A DNA stretch of 64,000 bases from Maribacter sp. 4G9 (GCF_002742265.1 NZ_MDGL01000173.1:1-64000); one strand, 5' to 3'. Positions 18,364 to 31,300 are shown, numbered from the stretch's first letter. Notes: generated by a model from the sequence alone, not told the origin. A program made the numbers and translations.

Positions 18364-20133
18364 CTACCTTTTTAATATAAAATAGCCTTTTACCTCTTTG
18401 TTGCCTTCAAACTGAGCCTTAAACCAATAATTGGATTCAGGAAGAGCTTTGCCGTTCAACCTACCATCCCAGCCCAATGAATCAGGATGTAATTGTGCCA
18501 GAAGGTTGCCGTATCTGTTGTAAATATATATACTCATTAGGCGGTCATCACCCGGTTTGGTTTTGACCCTATACTGCCAAAAATCATTGGTTCCATCCCC
18601 ATTTGGTGTGAAGAATTTTGGAAAGCCTTCAACGGTCAAATCTTGTTGTATTGTTTTCTCGGTTACGCCACAGCCGTTTATATCCCGAACATAAACAGTA
18701 TGGGTTCCAGGGGTAATTCCGCTGAAGTTATTGGAAGCTTGATAGGCACCTTCTGGATTATCCAGGGCAAATTCATAGTTTCCATTACCTTCCACTATGA
18801 CCTCAAAATTCAAACCATCAAACACCTCCGTTACCCGAACGTTTTCAATGGTTGCAATAGAGGATTCTTCTACCCTAAATATTTTTGACGTTGAACATTC
18901 AATCGCACCGGAAGAACCATCAATTACATTATATATTTCATGGATATAATCGCCGGCTTGATCAATTGAAACGTCCCTCTCGATTGAAATCAGGTCTTCG
19001 TTTCCGTTTAAATCTATTCTATACCATCGATATCCGTCGGCCTCATCGGTAGCTGATACAATAGTATCGCTGTCGTTTCGGCAAATTCCTATCGTATCCG
19101 GAAAAGTAATCTCAGGGTTTAAAACAATCAATTCATTTGTTATAGGGTGAAAGTAGGGCCCACACCCCAGTAAGGTAGAAAAAGTTTCCTGGGAGCAACC
19201 AATCGCTTCACCCGCATCATTGAAAGGTACTATTTTGATAAAAAAAGTTCGGTTGGGCTCAAAATCGATAACCATTGTGGACGTCCTGAAAAATGCGGCA
19301 TTGTTCAATATATCGGTCTCAAATGGATTAGTACCTATAGAGACTCGATACCCAGTCGCATTGGGTACTTCATTCCATTCCAAGATAGGACTTAAGGGTA
19401 CATTTCTTTCGCCGTTAAATGGAGTAATTAGATTGGTGCAAACAGGCAAGACTGCCTCGCGGGCTGTCGTAAAAACAAATGTAGTGCAATCCAATGCCGC
19501 ATCAATCCTATTGTAAGGTGCTATGGTTACATAAATAGTTGTCTCTGTAGGTAGGTCGCTAGTTGGGTTATAGCTAAGAGTATTTCCAAGATCGGTAGTT
19601 GGAACAAGCTCGTTTCCATTTGGTGTCGTTCCCATCGTGAAGAGATACCCAGTGGCACCAGGAGCATAGGCCCAAGAAATATTAGTGGCGGTATTTACAT
19701 CTATAGCATTGTTCGTAGGATTGGAAAGGAAAGTACAACCAGGTGCTTCGGATAGTGCAGCAGTTGTAAAACTTTGGCTTTCGCACGTAATATTGGCTTG
19801 GTTGAAGAAGAACAGGGTTATGGTGACAAAGACTTGTGTATTCTCGGGTAAACCAGTGGGAGGGGTATATCGATTGGACGATCCAACGTTTAGTTCGTCC
19901 AAAATGTCCCTGCCTCCTTGGGTAGTCCCTAGGGAAATGATATACCCGGGTACACCCTCAATAGTCTTCCAAGATATGGATGCTGTTGTGGCGACCTGAT
20001 TTTCTCCGTTAAGCGGGCCTACCAATGCCGGACACTCCTGCGCCAAAATACTGGAATTAGAAAATAACATCAACATTATAAATATCGGCATAGCCAATAC
20101 GTTACATATTGATGAACCCTTTTTCATTTTCAT
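18364..20133 (-). CDS. T9SS type B sorting domain surface protein (three Ig/Fn3-like repeats)
   Basis: Paralogue of the downstream protein, 589 residues, with one more repeat. After a signal peptide (about 1-31, ending I-L-A-Q) come three Ig/Fn3-like units with the shared pattern P-x-N-G-x-x-x-V, I-S-W/L-E-W and G-T-x-x-x-G/N, then the region with F-P-D-T-I-G-I-C-R-N-D, and the type B sorting domain from about residue 505: F-F-T-P-N-G-D-G-T-N-D-F-W, Y-N-R-Y-G-N, and an ending G-Y-F-I-L-K-R. It should be carried across the outer membrane by the type IX system and attached to the cell surface or released. Substrate or partner unknown. No PorP/SprF-like partner gene, often linked to type B proteins, is adjacent. 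Confidence 0.9.
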   Translation of the reverse strand: MKMKKGSSICNVLAMPIFIMLMLFSNSSILAQECPALVGPLNGENQVATTASISWKTIEGVPGYIISLGTTQGGRDILDELNVGSSNRYTPPTGLPENTQVFVTITLFFFNQANITCESQSFTTAALSEAPGCTFLSNPTNNAIDVNTATNISWAYAPGATGYLFTMGTTPNGNELVPTTDLGNTLSYNPTSDLPTETTIYVTIAPYNRIDAALDCTTFVFTTAREAVLPVCTNLITPFNGERNVPLSPILEWNEVPNATGYRVSIGTNPFETDILNNAAFFRTSTMVIDFEPNRTFFIKIVPFNDAGEAIGCSQETFSTLLGCGPYFHPITNELIVLNPEITFPDTIGICRNDSDTIVSATDEADGYRWYRIDLNGNEDLISIERDVSIDQAGDYIHEIYNVIDGSSGAIECSTSKIFRVEESSIATIENVRVTEVFDGLNFEVIVEGNGNYEFALDNPEGAYQASNNFSGITPGTHTVYVRDINGCGVTEKTIQQDLTVEGFPKFFTPNGDGTNDFWQYRVKTKPGDDRLMSIYIYNRYGNLLAQLHPDSLGWDGRLNGKALPESNYWFKAQFEGNKEVKGYFILKR

Positions 20134-20227
20134 AGCTTGTTTGCAAACAATACAATATACTACAAATTGAAAATTTTAAGGCCTGAAAACATGTTAAATA
20201 GGGTAAAACATCGATGTTCTACCTATT

Positions 20228-21061
20228 TTATAGATCACGTTTTTTTAGCAATATAAAGGACGAATAAATGAAAATTGCGGTCCAAGTGATAACAATTAAA
20301 AATTCCCACCAGTGAACGTGGTAATTAAGATTGATATGCTCACCAACTTGATCTGCTACCGTCTGAACGGCTTCCAGCCGGGTAAAGGGCTCCTTGATAA
20401 GATTAAACATGGATTGCAAGGGGAAAAAGCGCATGATGACCTCTGCAGTTTCCCGCCCAAATAGTTTCCATTGCATGAGACCTGCGGCAATACCTTCAAA
20501 AATTTGCCACAAAATCAAAAACCCCAACGCAAAGGCAGAACGTTTTACTAGGATTCCCAGAAAAAGACAGAATGAGAAGAAGCCCATCAGTTTAAAAAAG
20601 AAGGCGGCCAAAAATTCCAAATCTGAAAATATGATGGACAGTTCGTCATAATCAGAATAAACAAGTCCCAAAATCAAGGAAACAATGAACACAAAGAGCG
20701 TAGAGGCGGCGGAAAATGAAACTACAGTTAAGAATTTGGATAGTATGAACTCTTTCTTTGAAAGTCCGTCGATCAAATTCTGTTTAATAGTCTTATTACT
20801 GTATTCGTTGGACATCATGGAGACAATGACAATGGCCAAAAATAGCTTGAAAAAGGCTGTAACAAAAGTGTTGAAATGCCATATATAGGGAAAATTGAAG
20901 ATGCCAATTTCGGCCAAATGGAATTTAACCGGACCAATATCAAACTTTATTGCGGCAACTAGCGCTATAGAGGTTAGAATGAAAAAATAGGAAATAATCA
21001 ACACCTTGCTGGCCCTATTGTTCCAAAGTTTTATGAATTCTATCTGCAAAAGTCGTATCAT
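20228..21061 (-). CDS. ABC-2 type transporter permease
   Basis: Membrane subunit of an ABC transporter, 277 residues with about six hydrophobic segments and a large loop after the first. The N-terminal M-I-R-L-L-Q-I-E-F-I-K-L-W-N-N-R is typical of ABC-2 permeases, as is N-E-Y-S-N-K-T-I-K-Q-N-L-I-D-G-L-S-K, the coupling-helix segment that contacts the ATPase. The ATPase gene lies 9 bases upstream, so the two form an operon. Exported substrate cannot be read from the sequence; such gene pairs often export lipids, peptides or antibiotics. It is embedded between surface-protein genes. Confidence 0.88.
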   Translation of the reverse strand: MIRLLQIEFIKLWNNRASKVLIISYFFILTSIALVAAIKFDIGPVKFHLAEIGIFNFPYIWHFNTFVTAFFKLFLAIVIVSMMSNEYSNKTIKQNLIDGLSKKEFILSKFLTVVSFSAASTLFVFIVSLILGLVYSDYDELSIIFSDLEFLAAFFFKLMGFFSFCLFLGILVKRSAFALGFLILWQIFEGIAAGLMQWKLFGRETAEVIMRFFPLQSMFNLIKEPFTRLEAVQTVADQVGEHINLNYHVHWWEFLIVITWTAIFIYSSFILLKKRDL

Positions 21062-21070
21062 GTTTTTGGC

Positions 21071-21973
21071 TTAGTTTGATTGATTTTTGGTCAAGGTCAG
21101 GAATTGCTCCTCAAGGCTTTCCTTTCTTTTTACAAGGTGCGATAGCACAATCCCTTCTTTGTAGAGTGCTTCATTTAGGGATTTTGCATCCATTTCCTCT
21201 TTTAAAAAGGCCGTTATCAAGCCATTCTCATGCTTTATTTCACCGAATTTTTTGTGGAATTCTAATGCTACGGCCAGTTTTTCCATGTTGTCCGATTTTA
21301 GTTCAAAGAACCCATAAGTGGCCATCATGCCATCGACCAGGCCAGAATATAACTTTTCCCCTTTTCTGAGTATGATCACATGGCTGCAGACTTTTTCGAC
21401 CTCGTCCAATAAATGGGAAGCCAGAAGAATGGTGGTTCCTTCAGAGGCTATTTTTTTTATGATTTCCCGGATTTGGTGAATACCTTGGGGATCTAAACCA
21501 TTTGTAGGTTCGTCCAAGATTAAAATTTCAGGATCATTGAGTAGGGCAGAGGCAATGGCCAAACGTTGTTTCATACCTAAGGAATAGGTACTGAACTTAC
21601 TGTTCCTCCGATCTAAAAGGCCTACCAATTCAAGCTTTTCATCAATTTTGCCCGTGTCAACCTCTTTAATCTTACATACCAATTTCAGGTTTTGGACGGC
21701 CGTCATGTACGGATAGAAATTGGGCCGTTCGATTATCGCCCCTACTTTTTTCAAGGCCTCATGAGTAGAAGTGTTACCATCAAACCAATAAAAATCGCCG
21801 CTCGTTTTGTTCACTACGTTTAGGACAATACCCAAAGTGGTGGATTTTCCACTTCCGTTGGGGCCTAGAATACCATAAACATTGCCTTTTTCAATTGAAA
21901 AGGACAAATCTTTTACGGCGGTCAAATAACCAAATTTCTTGGTAAGATTGTTAACAGTAAGTATAGTGCTCAA
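21071..21973 (-). CDS. ABC transporter ATP-binding protein
   Basis: ATPase subunit of 300 residues pairing with the permease 9 bases downstream. Walker A is G-P-N-G-S-G-K-S (about 38-44), the signature is Y-S-L-G-M-K-Q-R, Walker B is I-L-I-L-D-E-P-T-N-G-L-D-P, and the switch His lies in L-L-A-S-H-L-L-D-E-V. The last 80 residues form the extension usual in ABC-2 (DrrA/CcmA-like) ATPases. The start codon appears to be TTG at 21973, since no ATG precedes the first strand (S-T-I-L-T-V-N-N-L). Together the pair is expected to move a substrate out of the cytoplasm using ATP. Confidence 0.92.
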   Translation of the reverse strand: MSTILTVNNLTKKFGYLTAVKDLSFSIEKGNVYGILGPNGSGKSTTLGIVLNVVNKTSGDFYWFDGNTSTHEALKKVGAIIERPNFYPYMTAVQNLKLVCKIKEVDTGKIDEKLELVGLLDRRNSKFSTYSLGMKQRLAIASALLNDPEILILDEPTNGLDPQGIHQIREIIKKIASEGTTILLASHLLDEVEKVCSHVIILRKGEKLYSGLVDGMMATYGFFELKSDNMEKLAVALEFHKKFGEIKHENGLITAFLKEEMDAKSLNEALYKEGIVLSHLVKRKESLEEQFLTLTKNQSN

Positions 21974-22042
21974 AGCAAGTAGTGTTTTTTGATTGATTGT
22001 ACTTACTTGACGAGCCAGTATAAGATTTGTTACAATAAAAGC

Positions 22043-25000
22043 CTAATTCTTGTTGACCCTAATGGTTATTCTTCGATTGGTGATGATGGTCCTTGGGCCT
22101 ACTGTTAGTGTTGCAGGGGCAGAGACCGTATTTCCGCATACAAAGGTGTCGCTGGTAATGAGGACCCGGTACTGATATCCGTTCTTGTCTACTTCCGGGG
22201 TTATGACGGTCAGGGTGTTTGTTGTTGTTCCGCTATAATCGGGTCCATCGCTAATATCCATAAAGGTGGTGCCCCCATCAGTGCTTACCTGCCATTGGTG
22301 GGTGTCACCGTTATCTGTTATTGAAAAGGTGTCGTTGGTATTTACAAAGGTTTTGGAATCCAAGGGCTCAACGCTTATGACAGGCACTGCCCCTGTTTCC
22401 TGAAATTCAAATGTACCATTGGTATCCACATCGGCAGGGGTAGGGTAGGCCGCGGCAATAACTGTTCCGTCAGGGTTTACGGCAGGTACCCCAGAACCGT
22501 AGACCATGTCATCGCCGCCATCGGCATTGGAGTCGTTATAGGCCTCATTGGAGTCGGAGCAGCTGTCATTGTCCGCATCAAGATCAAGATGGTCCGGGAA
22601 AGCATCGGCATCGCTTCCACAGGAGGAAGGGTATAATATTGAAAAGGGAATGTTCTGTTTTGCTATGGATGGACCTTGATATTGCACGATGAGATTATCA
22701 CCCCCAGTGCGTTCGAAAAACACGATTTCCAGCCAATGAAATCCAGCCGCAAGCGAAATAGTTCCGGATTCCTCGTTCATGGCATGAAGGCCGTCATTGT
22801 CAACCACTTCAAGGGCATCAATAAACAGCTTTGAACCATCATCTGAATTTGTAAAAAAGGTATAGCTGCCGCCCGTGGCGATTTCAATATAACCGGTATA
22901 CCGAACCGAATACGTTTCGCCATCCCCAGGCGTATGGGTGGCCGCCAGACCGGATACATCGATGTTGGTTGCCACTCCGGTTGCAAGTGCCCCAGAAGTA
23001 GGAATATTATCTACCGTATTGCCTGCTGGCGACACATTGTAAAATTCATAATCCAAGCCTCCTGAGCAACTATTGAGTTCCGTAGCGTCATAAATTCCAT
23101 CGTTGTCATCGTCTTCATCCGAAATATCGACAATGCCATCATCGTCAAAATCGTTATGGATAATGACGGATACGTTTGGATTGTCCGAAGTGATATTGTT
23201 ATCGGTTTGATCCTGACTGTTGGTGACCGAATTGGTGACCGAGACCGCAGGAACAATCGAATTGTTTGCATGCGCTACCACTGTAATGGTCATCGTTTCC
23301 AACTGACCACTGTTCAAAGTGCCAACGTTCCAATTGGGAGCTGTCCAACTGCCTTGCGATGCAGTGGTCGAAAGAATGGAAAGTCCGGATGGTATAGGGT
23401 CTGAAACAACAAGATTGGTAGCCGGGTCAATACCCAGATTTTCGACCGTTATGGTAAAGGTTACATTATTCCCTTCCGATATGGTCGTAACATCCGCAGT
23501 TTTATTGAGCACAATATCGGGGTTACAATAATAAACCGCTATGGAATTCGAGTCATAACTACAAGGACCTCTGGTGACCCTTAAGTAATAATCTCCCGCC
23601 GTGGTTGCCGTATAAGACGATGACGTGGCACCAGGAATCAAAGCCCCATCGCTATACCATTGGTAGGCATCAAAGACTTCGCCCGATGCAATTTCCAATA
23701 TGGCACCTGGAAGGCAACTGTTGCCCGTAATTTGTAGATCGATATTCGGGACCGTATCAAATCCCGAATAATATCCGGCCAGACCCCTTGCTCCATTGAA
23801 ACCAAAAAAACCAACGGCTATGGGTCCGGTGGATTGTACGCTAACATTACCCGTTAGACTGGGAAGGTAAAAGGTTTTCCAATCTGTAGTGCCGGCAACA
23901 GGTGAGGAGGCAGGAAGTGTTACAACACCTCCACCATCGGTTACTGTGATGTTGGCATCCGGCGTGGTCGTAGCGGCAATGATGGTCACTCCGCCCGTAA
24001 TTGCCACTCCCGCCGCATCCGTAATGCTGGGAATGTTGTCCATCGTATCGGGCAGAAGACAATTTACCGGGGCCACAAAATTCAGGCCTTGGGTATACGC
24101 TGCTGTTGAGCCACCAACACATTGGTAAGCATAGACATCTTTTGAGGTTTCTATATACATGTTCGCCCCTACGGAGTTTGAAGAATAGTTGCTACTCGGT
24201 ACTTCTATAAAATCACCCTCATTCAACGTAGCGATTGGTGTAGGGGACCCATTGACGAATACTTGGGTGTTGTTCTCCGTTGCAATGATCAATGGAAACT
24301 CCGTCCATCCGTTACTATTACCATTTCCCCGAACAAAAATATATTCCTTGCCCAATCGGTTTTCGGGTACGGGTTGGTCTATACCCGCATCCCTGTTACT
24401 ATTGCCTACTTGTCTACCATAATTCAGGGAGCCGTTGCTAATGACGATATCCTTATCGGCAACGATGGAAGCTCCGATCCATCCCCTTTCATGTGCCAAG
24501 GTAGGAGAGTTTCCGATATAGGTTTCATAGACGAAGGACTCATTTGCATCCAAGGTAATCGTGTGGGAGTTTGCCGTAATTCCGGCTCTATTGTTGCCCA
24601 CCCGAAATTCACAGTTGGGGTCATAACCCGAAAGGGTAATGGTTGTATTATCTTCAGTGGCCATAATCCCCAAGGTGTTCGATTTGGAAACATGGCTGCC
24701 CAGATTGGGTACACCGCCCCACTTAAAATTGGTTCCCATAGCTACCCGACCCTTCGAGGTCAAGGAGGCCGCTTGGGAACCAGACCGACCCCGATAGTTT
24801 ACATAAAAATTTTGCCCACCGGTAGACTCAAATCGAAGTCCGCTATTGGTCAATACCACTCCGGTACTGTTATTGGTCACCAAAGTGATATCATTATCAC
24901 CATTGGGAAGGTTATAGATAGCAGGTGCCACATTGGAAATACTAAACGAATTAATGGGAACGGGATTCGTACCCCGATATACATTTACGGTAAACGCTGT

Positions 25001-25159
25001 AGTTTCCGGTGTTGAAAGGTAAACGGCCTGTTGTTGAATGGCCCCATTATTCTGTCCTTGCCGTAAAGGTGGTAAATAATGTAGGTCGCTCAATTGGGCA
25101 TGTGAATATCCTACAACTAAAAAAAGTACTAATAAAAGTATCTTCTTTGAAGGGTACAC
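22043..25159 (-). CDS. Large cell-surface protein: IgGFc-binding-like head, DUF11, TSP3, PA14
   Basis: Secreted protein of about 1038 residues. In order: signal peptide ending S-H-A-Q; an IgGFc-binding-like head of about 430 residues (from [10 protein letters not shown], with [10 protein letters not shown] and [10 protein letters not shown]); an Ig-like unit with Y-Q-W-Y-S-D-G; a DUF11 domain; an acidic D-x-D-x-D-G calcium-type repeat; a PA14 domain ([17 protein letters not shown]); another calcium-type repeat; an Ig-like unit; and a short tail [13 protein letters not shown]. The head to the first calcium repeat parallels the giant protein at 25344-37784, but there is no type B sorting domain. 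No ATG is available; I prefer GTG 25159, just before K-K-I-L-L-L-V, over TTG 25192. Confidence 0.85.
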   Translation of the reverse strand: MYPSKKILLLVLFLVVGYSHAQLSDLHYLPPLRQGQNNGAIQQQAVYLSTPETTAFTVNVYRGTNPVPINSFSISNVAPAIYNLPNGDNDITLVTNNSTGVVLTNSGLRFESTGGQNFYVNYRGRSGSQAASLTSKGRVAMGTNFKWGGVPNLGSHVSKSNTLGIMATEDNTTITLSGYDPNCEFRVGNNRAGITANSHTITLDANESFVYETYIGNSPTLAHERGWIGASIVADKDIVISNGSLNYGRQVGNSNRDAGIDQPVPENRLGKEYIFVRGNGNSNGWTEFPLIIATENNTQVFVNGSPTPIATLNEGDFIEVPSSNYSSNSVGANMYIETSKDVYAYQCVGGSTAAYTQGLNFVAPVNCLLPDTMDNIPSITDAAGVAITGGVTIIAATTTPDANITVTDGGGVVTLPASSPVAGTTDWKTFYLPSLTGNVSVQSTGPIAVGFFGFNGARGLAGYYSGFDTVPNIDLQITGNSCLPGAILEIASGEVFDAYQWYSDGALIPGATSSSYTATTAGDYYLRVTRGPCSYDSNSIAVYYCNPDIVLNKTADVTTISEGNNVTFTITVENLGIDPATNLVVSDPIPSGLSILSTTASQGSWTAPNWNVGTLNSGQLETMTITVVAHANNSIVPAVSVTNSVTNSQDQTDNNITSDNPNVSVIIHNDFDDDGIVDISDEDDDNDGIYDATELNSCSGGLDYEFYNVSPAGNTVDNIPTSGALATGVATNIDVSGLAATHTPGDGETYSVRYTGYIEIATGGSYTFFTNSDDGSKLFIDALEVVDNDGLHAMNEESGTISLAAGFHWLEIVFFERTGGDNLIVQYQGPSIAKQNIPFSILYPSSCGSDADAFPDHLDLDADNDSCSDSNEAYNDSNADGGDDMVYGSGVPAVNPDGTVIAAAYPTPADVDTNGTFEFQETGAVPVISVEPLDSKTFVNTNDTFSITDNGDTHQWQVSTDGGTTFMDISDGPDYSGTTTNTLTVITPEVDKNGYQYRVLITSDTFVCGNTVSAPATLTVGPRTIITNRRITIRVNKN

Positions 25160-25290
25160 GTTCTTTATTTTTAGTAAACCATTGAACTGCAAATAAAAAA
25201 GGAATGTGTAGGGAAGGCAAGAGTTTGTTGTGAATAGGCCATTTCTTGTGGTATTTCATCGATCAAGTCAATGAAAAAGGCCTTTTGGTA

Positions 25291-25324
25291 ATAAAGAGCC
25301 CGTGACACAATTGCACGGGCTCTT
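25291..25324 (-). terminator. Terminator of the giant adhesin gene
   Basis: AAGAGCCCGTG (25294-25304) and CACGGGCTCTT (25314-25324) form a perfect 11-base stem with a 9-base loop, 20 bases past the stop of the minus-strand gene ending at 25344. The trailing minus-strand bases (TTTATT) give a modest T tract, so release may be partial. Confidence 0.7.
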
Positions 25325-25343
25325 CAAAAAAGGTAAAGTGCGG

Positions 25344-28300
25344 TTAACGATATAGGGTAAAATGCCCTATAAACTCTCTTTTATCTTCTTCACCGTTCAA
25401 TTTAAGAATATACCAGTAGTCACCTGTTGGTAAATCGGTATCCTGATAAAGTCCGTCCCAGCCATTATCACCTGCCAAGATATATACCTCGCGACCGTAC
25501 CTATCAAAGATCTTGATGAAGATATCAGGATATTGTTCGATATTTTTGGGAATCCATGTATCATTTTCCCCATCTCCGTCAGGAGTAAAGAAGTTGGGTA
25601 TTTCGATATCAATGAACTCCATGTAAATGGTGGCTAACGCCTCACATCCGTAGGCATCAACTACTGTTACCGTATAGGTATCCGTACGGGTAATGAATAT
25701 GGTATTGTCCTGCCCGTTGTTCCTATCGCCAAAATAGAAGGTGTAATCACCACTTCCGCCAGAGGCGACCGCAGTAATCTCATTAAGATTGTTCTGTTCC
25801 AAGGTCAGCTCCAAGGGTTCAAAACTCTGCACTTCAAATTCAATGGTATTGGTACAACCATTTGCATGAACCAATAGGATATAATGGTTTCCAGGGGCCA
25901 AATTGGCAAAATCAGGTTCTAACATATAATCATTGGGGTCCATGGAGTCCAAAGCATACAGAACATCCCCGGCCACACTTGGGTCTTCCAATACCAACTC
26001 GATTCGGTTATCCGGAGTATCCCCGGAACATTCGTATATAATCTCTGCCGTGGCATTGAGGTTGGCACCGTTCTCAACAGTTATGGTCTGGTTGGTTGTA
26101 CATCCATTGGCATCCCTTACAAAGACGATATACGTACCTCCTGCCAAGTTTTCAAAGAGCAGACGGTCTTGTACGAAATCCGCATCCTCATTGGAATTAA
26201 GGGCCGTACTATAAGGTGCCGTACCTCCGGTTGCCGTTATTTCAATTGTACCGTCTTCATCTCCAGCACATACTTCTGGCGTACTGGTAGCTTCCATTTG
26301 GAGAGGTTCAGGAGCGATCAGTTCAAATTGGATAACTTCAAAACAGCCATTATCATCCTGTACAATCACCGAATACGAACCTTCTTCCAGTTCATCAAAA
26401 GTGTTTTGATCGTCAAATTGGTTCAGGTTGGGTGAAATAGCAAATTGATAATTACCCGTTCCCCCTTGAACATCCAAGGTAATGGCGCCATCATTGGCAT
26501 CTGCACAACTAATATCCGTTATATTAGGAGTTACCACAAGAGGAGCGGGTTCATCGATTTGTACCCCTTGGGATACGATCTCACAATCCCCACTTTGTAC
26601 CCTTACGTAGTAGGTTCCCATAGGAAGGTCTGCAAAAGTACCGTTGTTCTGGTTAGGCCTTACCTCATCGGTGGTGGCTGCATCCCTGAAAAGGGCAAAT
26701 TGATAATTTCCTAGTCCGCCATCGGCATCGGCCATAATCAAGGCGGTAGCCTCACCGCTACAATTAATGAATGCTGCGGATGGGTCAACGTTTACAGTTA
26801 ACGGAGGAACATCTTCCACGCCCACGGAATTGGATAGGATGGATATACAACTGTTACTGTCCATAATGTAATACCGATAATTTCCAGCGGATACATTGGA
26901 GAACAAATGCGTATCTGAAGTAATGGTCTCGTTCATTGGGTTGAAGGAAACGCCATCGATACTCCACTGATAGGGAGCCGTTCCGCCCGAAGCTACCAAT
27001 AAAAGTTCCGCACCGTTCTGGCAGGTCATGGGCTGGTTTGTGACCAATAGTGCCTCTACGTCCGTAGGTTCAATGATGTCTTCATTGAAGGTAGCGGTAC
27101 ATCCCATATTATCGGTTACCAATACACTATAGAAACCAGCGCCCAAATTGTTGAACGTTGGATTCGTTTGCGAAACCGAAGTACTCAACAAGGTAGTTCT
27201 CGCCGCATCTGCATAATTATTTAGTACATAACGATAATTGGTCGTAACGTTTCTTGGGCTCAAGGTTACCATAATAGAGGCATTTGTGTCGCCTTCACAG
27301 ACCAAGGCCGTACTTGACGTGCTACCGGTTATTGGATCAGGTACTACCAGACTAAAGCTATTGGTACCAGTTAGCTGGTTACAACCCAATGCATCGGTCA
27401 CAGTGACCGTATAATTTCCTGCGCTCAGTCCTTGGAATACATGACTAAATACGTTGTTCTGGGACACCGGAGTACCCAAAGCAGGCGTAAGCGTTATGGT
27501 ATACGGACCTTGTCCGCCGGCAGGCGTTATGGCCGCGGCACCTTGATCGTTGGAACAACCTACATCGGTCAGGACAATCGGATTCAATGTTATCGGCGCA
27601 GTTGGCGTATTGATCGTAAACGACCTTTCTTGGAAACATTCTGGAAATGCATCTTGGGTCACTCTCACTATATAGTTTCCAGCAGCTACCAGAATCCCCG
27701 AAACAGTACCGGAACCTGTAAGGGTACCTGCATCGTCCGTTCTAGTTGTTGGGCTTCCATCCGTATTGAAAACTTCCCAACTATAATTTCCCGTATATGT
27801 GGCATCGGCCACGTTGAGGTCTATGCTTCCATCATCTCCAAAGCAAACCACATTGCTTATATTGGCGATAGTAATGTCAAAAGTATTGGGTGCCGCAACG
27901 GTATGGGATACCATAACCTCACAGCCCGTATTGACATTTAATACGCCGAAAGTATACGTACCAGAGGCCAAATCAAGGAATGCATTACTTGCCTGATAGG
28001 CGCTGGAAGGCAACTGCCTGAATTGATAGTTGGCCGGGTCGGTCGCGAAGCTTGTCACGCTGCTAATGATATCTATTGAAATGTCCTCTCCGGCATTCGT
28101 ACAACTAATAGGACTGTCCACATGAACGGTCGGTATGCCCATCAAATCGAACGGTGCTATGGTAGCCGTACTAGTTCCTACACATCCTTGATCATCATAT
28201 ACATTGATTGTATACACACCTCCGGCAATATCGGTTTCAATATAGGAAGGGCTTGTTCCGGACTGAACCGTTACTGGGACCTCAACGGCAACCGTATTTG

Positions 28301-31300
28301 GGTCGTCCTCTTCTATAAATTCGTAGCGTACGTAGTTGCTGCTACCACCAGATACTCCACTAATGGATATGGAAGCATTGTCAACAGAATTGCCGCTAGT
28401 ACAACCGAATTCCACCACACTAGGCGCAGGTACTGCTATGGTCGCCGGTTCCCCAATTGGGATGACCACACTATCCACGGAACAGTTGTTCGTGGCAGGA
28501 TTACCCGTCACAGTAACCACATAACCGCTTGCAGTGGCTGGTGCTAGACCCGTGAAGGTTGCCGAATTGCCCGTCGTACTCGATGGTAAAATACTTTCTG
28601 CAGCGCCATCCATAGCCGTAATTTCAAAACTGTAAGGCGCTGCCGCACCATTCGAAGTGCTAATGGTAATGCTGCCATCACTCGCACCAAAACAGCTCAC
28701 ATCGTTTGCAATGATCGACGGATTGATTACCGGTACGACCCTGTTAGGAACACTGATGGTAAAGGTTCTATTGCAGCTCGCGCTATTAGGTGTGGTCGTA
28801 TCGTAAATGGTAATTGTATAATCCCCTGGCATAGGAGCTTGATAATCAAAGGTAGTTCCAGGAACCGAACCTTGAGGTACTGCAGGGGCACCGGCCGTAT
28901 TGCTGATGCTATACTCATAGCTACCAGAACCGTTCAAAATTTCAATACCGATTATGGCATCTGGTATCGCGGTACAATCCAACAATTTAGTTAAGGTTGC
29001 ATCTGCCGATAACACCGGATTTACCGTGAAATTACTCTCTACGTTCATACATCCGTTTCCGTCCATAACATATACGTCATAGGCACCCGGTATCACATTG
29101 GTAAACACACCTCCGTTATTTTCAAAGGTCGTGGGTGCCGGATTGCCATTGGGCACCATCGCATAGCGAAGGTTACCAGCAGCTGAAGTTCCAACGGCGT
29201 TCACCGTAATTGGCGAAACGCAGTTGTCTTGGGTAACACTAAGTGTTGGGTTGGGCGTCAAACTTAAAGTAACCGTATTGGTAACAAAGGAACAGCCGTA
29301 TTGGTCAAATAAGGTTACCGTATAATTCCCAGCTGGGGAATTCACAGGAATTTCCACTGGATTGTCCAACGTGCCCGTCAAGGCCGTAAACCCGGCCGGA
29401 CCGGTAATATCGTAGGAGTAGGGAGCCCCACCGCCTCCGGTGATTCCGGTAATCGAAATGAGTCCGGGTAGGTTACAAGAAATATCCCTAGTGGCTGTAG
29501 CTGTCGCTGACAACGGTGCCAATTCCGGCACGTAAGCGTTCTCACTCGCGCCCCTACAGGCATCCACATTGCTTGCGTCCACTTGGATGACATCGATATA
29601 ATATTCACCTTCGGCAAGTGGTACGGTAGTGGTTATTGTGCTGTTATAAGGTACAATACCACCACTGGTTTCAATAGGTGTAGTATTACCGAGTTCAAAT
29701 ATTTCCCATCGCATGTTTGGATAGGATGTCGTTGGATTCAAGTTAAAAGTGATGCTGCCATTTGCGGCACTATCACAACTGGGTTGTATGTCCGTGGTGA
29801 CATCAATGGGCAGATTGATGCCCGGAATCTCGTTTACGTTCACGTTACTTTGCCTGATACAACCTGCTCCGTCCCGTACGTAGAACACATAGGTCCTACC
29901 AGGAACCAGTAAAGGTACTCCGGGGTATTGTGGTGTTACTGGGTCGATGTTTGCAAAGGTATGGGCGGTACCACTAGGTAAGGGTGCCGTCCATACGGCC
30001 GGATTGGCCGCAAATGTATTGAAGTTTGCCGGGTCATCCGTAAAGGTATATTCATAACCAGGAATTGGATTTCCTTCGCTGCCCTCAACGGTTACCTGTA
30101 AGTCGTTACATCCTATAATGATGGCTGATAAGGTGATATCCAAATCATCTAGCGGGAATGGAATAATATAACGGTCAAAATCCATTTGACAAACTGTTCC
30201 ACTTGCCAGGGTAACCCTAATGGAAGGGAAAACCTCCGTACCGGAAGCATAGCCTCGCAATTCATTGGAGGCCTGCCATGAAGTTCCACCATCGGCACTA
30301 TATTCTACCGTTCCTGTGGGAGTAACTACATTATCGAACTCAAATCCGTATTCCAACGGATCGGGGTCGTTACAGGCCGCGGGTAATATCGGTATAATAT
30401 CTGCGGTAATTTCCACGGCATTGTTGATAGTTACCATAGAAGAGACCACCGTACAACCATTAGTGTCATTAATAGTGACCTGATAATCACCCGTTCCAAT
30501 GCCACTGTAGGTTAATGAAAGTGCAGAAATATTAGAACTGTTTCTGCCATAGTCGATTCCGTCAGCAGGTGTTAGGTCCATTAAGGTATAGGTGTAAGGG
30601 CCTGTACCACCCGTTATGTTTATATCTATCGCTCCCAATCCATTGAAACATTCTGGATCCGTTGGAACGGCACTAACCGATATTGTAGCGACCGGGGTGA
30701 AAATGATATCTTCCTGAACTGTCGTACATATGGCCGGAGCACCATTGTTGTCCTGAATGTATACGTCATACCCTGCTGGGTTTGCAATGGCCATGGCCTC
30801 CGTAACCGTTAGGGTGTTCACAGCACTGTACAATCCTGCCGGACTGGTATTTGCCGGTACGAAGGCATATAATAGCGTACCGTTTCCACCTGTGGCATTG
30901 GCTGTAATCAACCCGTCGCCACATGCACTAAGTGGTGTGATATCCACATCAAGCTCCAACTGCGGACTGATGACCACCGTTTGGGTGTTGGGAGTCGTTG
31001 GGCAACCCAATTGGTCCATCACCTCAATGTCATAACTACCCGCGGATAGTCCGGAGAAGGTATAAGAAGTTGCTGAAGCTGGCGTTGGCGTAATCCATGG
31101 TCCACCGTTGATCCTGAATTCATAATCACCATTCCCTGCCGTAACATCCACTAAAATAGAACCGTCGTTAGTACCGGAATAGCAAGCTGTTGGCGTGGTT
31201 GTAAACAGGATGGCCGCAGGAGGGGTTACAGTTATTGCACTTGTCACTGTCAATAACACTTCGCAGGCATTCGTATCCCGAACCCGAACTAGATAATCTC

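Noticed and set aside
24263-25015. Open frame of 250 codons on the plus strand, antisense to the surface protein gene
   Set aside because: It mirrors the codon pattern of the clearly real minus-strand gene with signal peptide and domains, and it has no domain pattern of its own.
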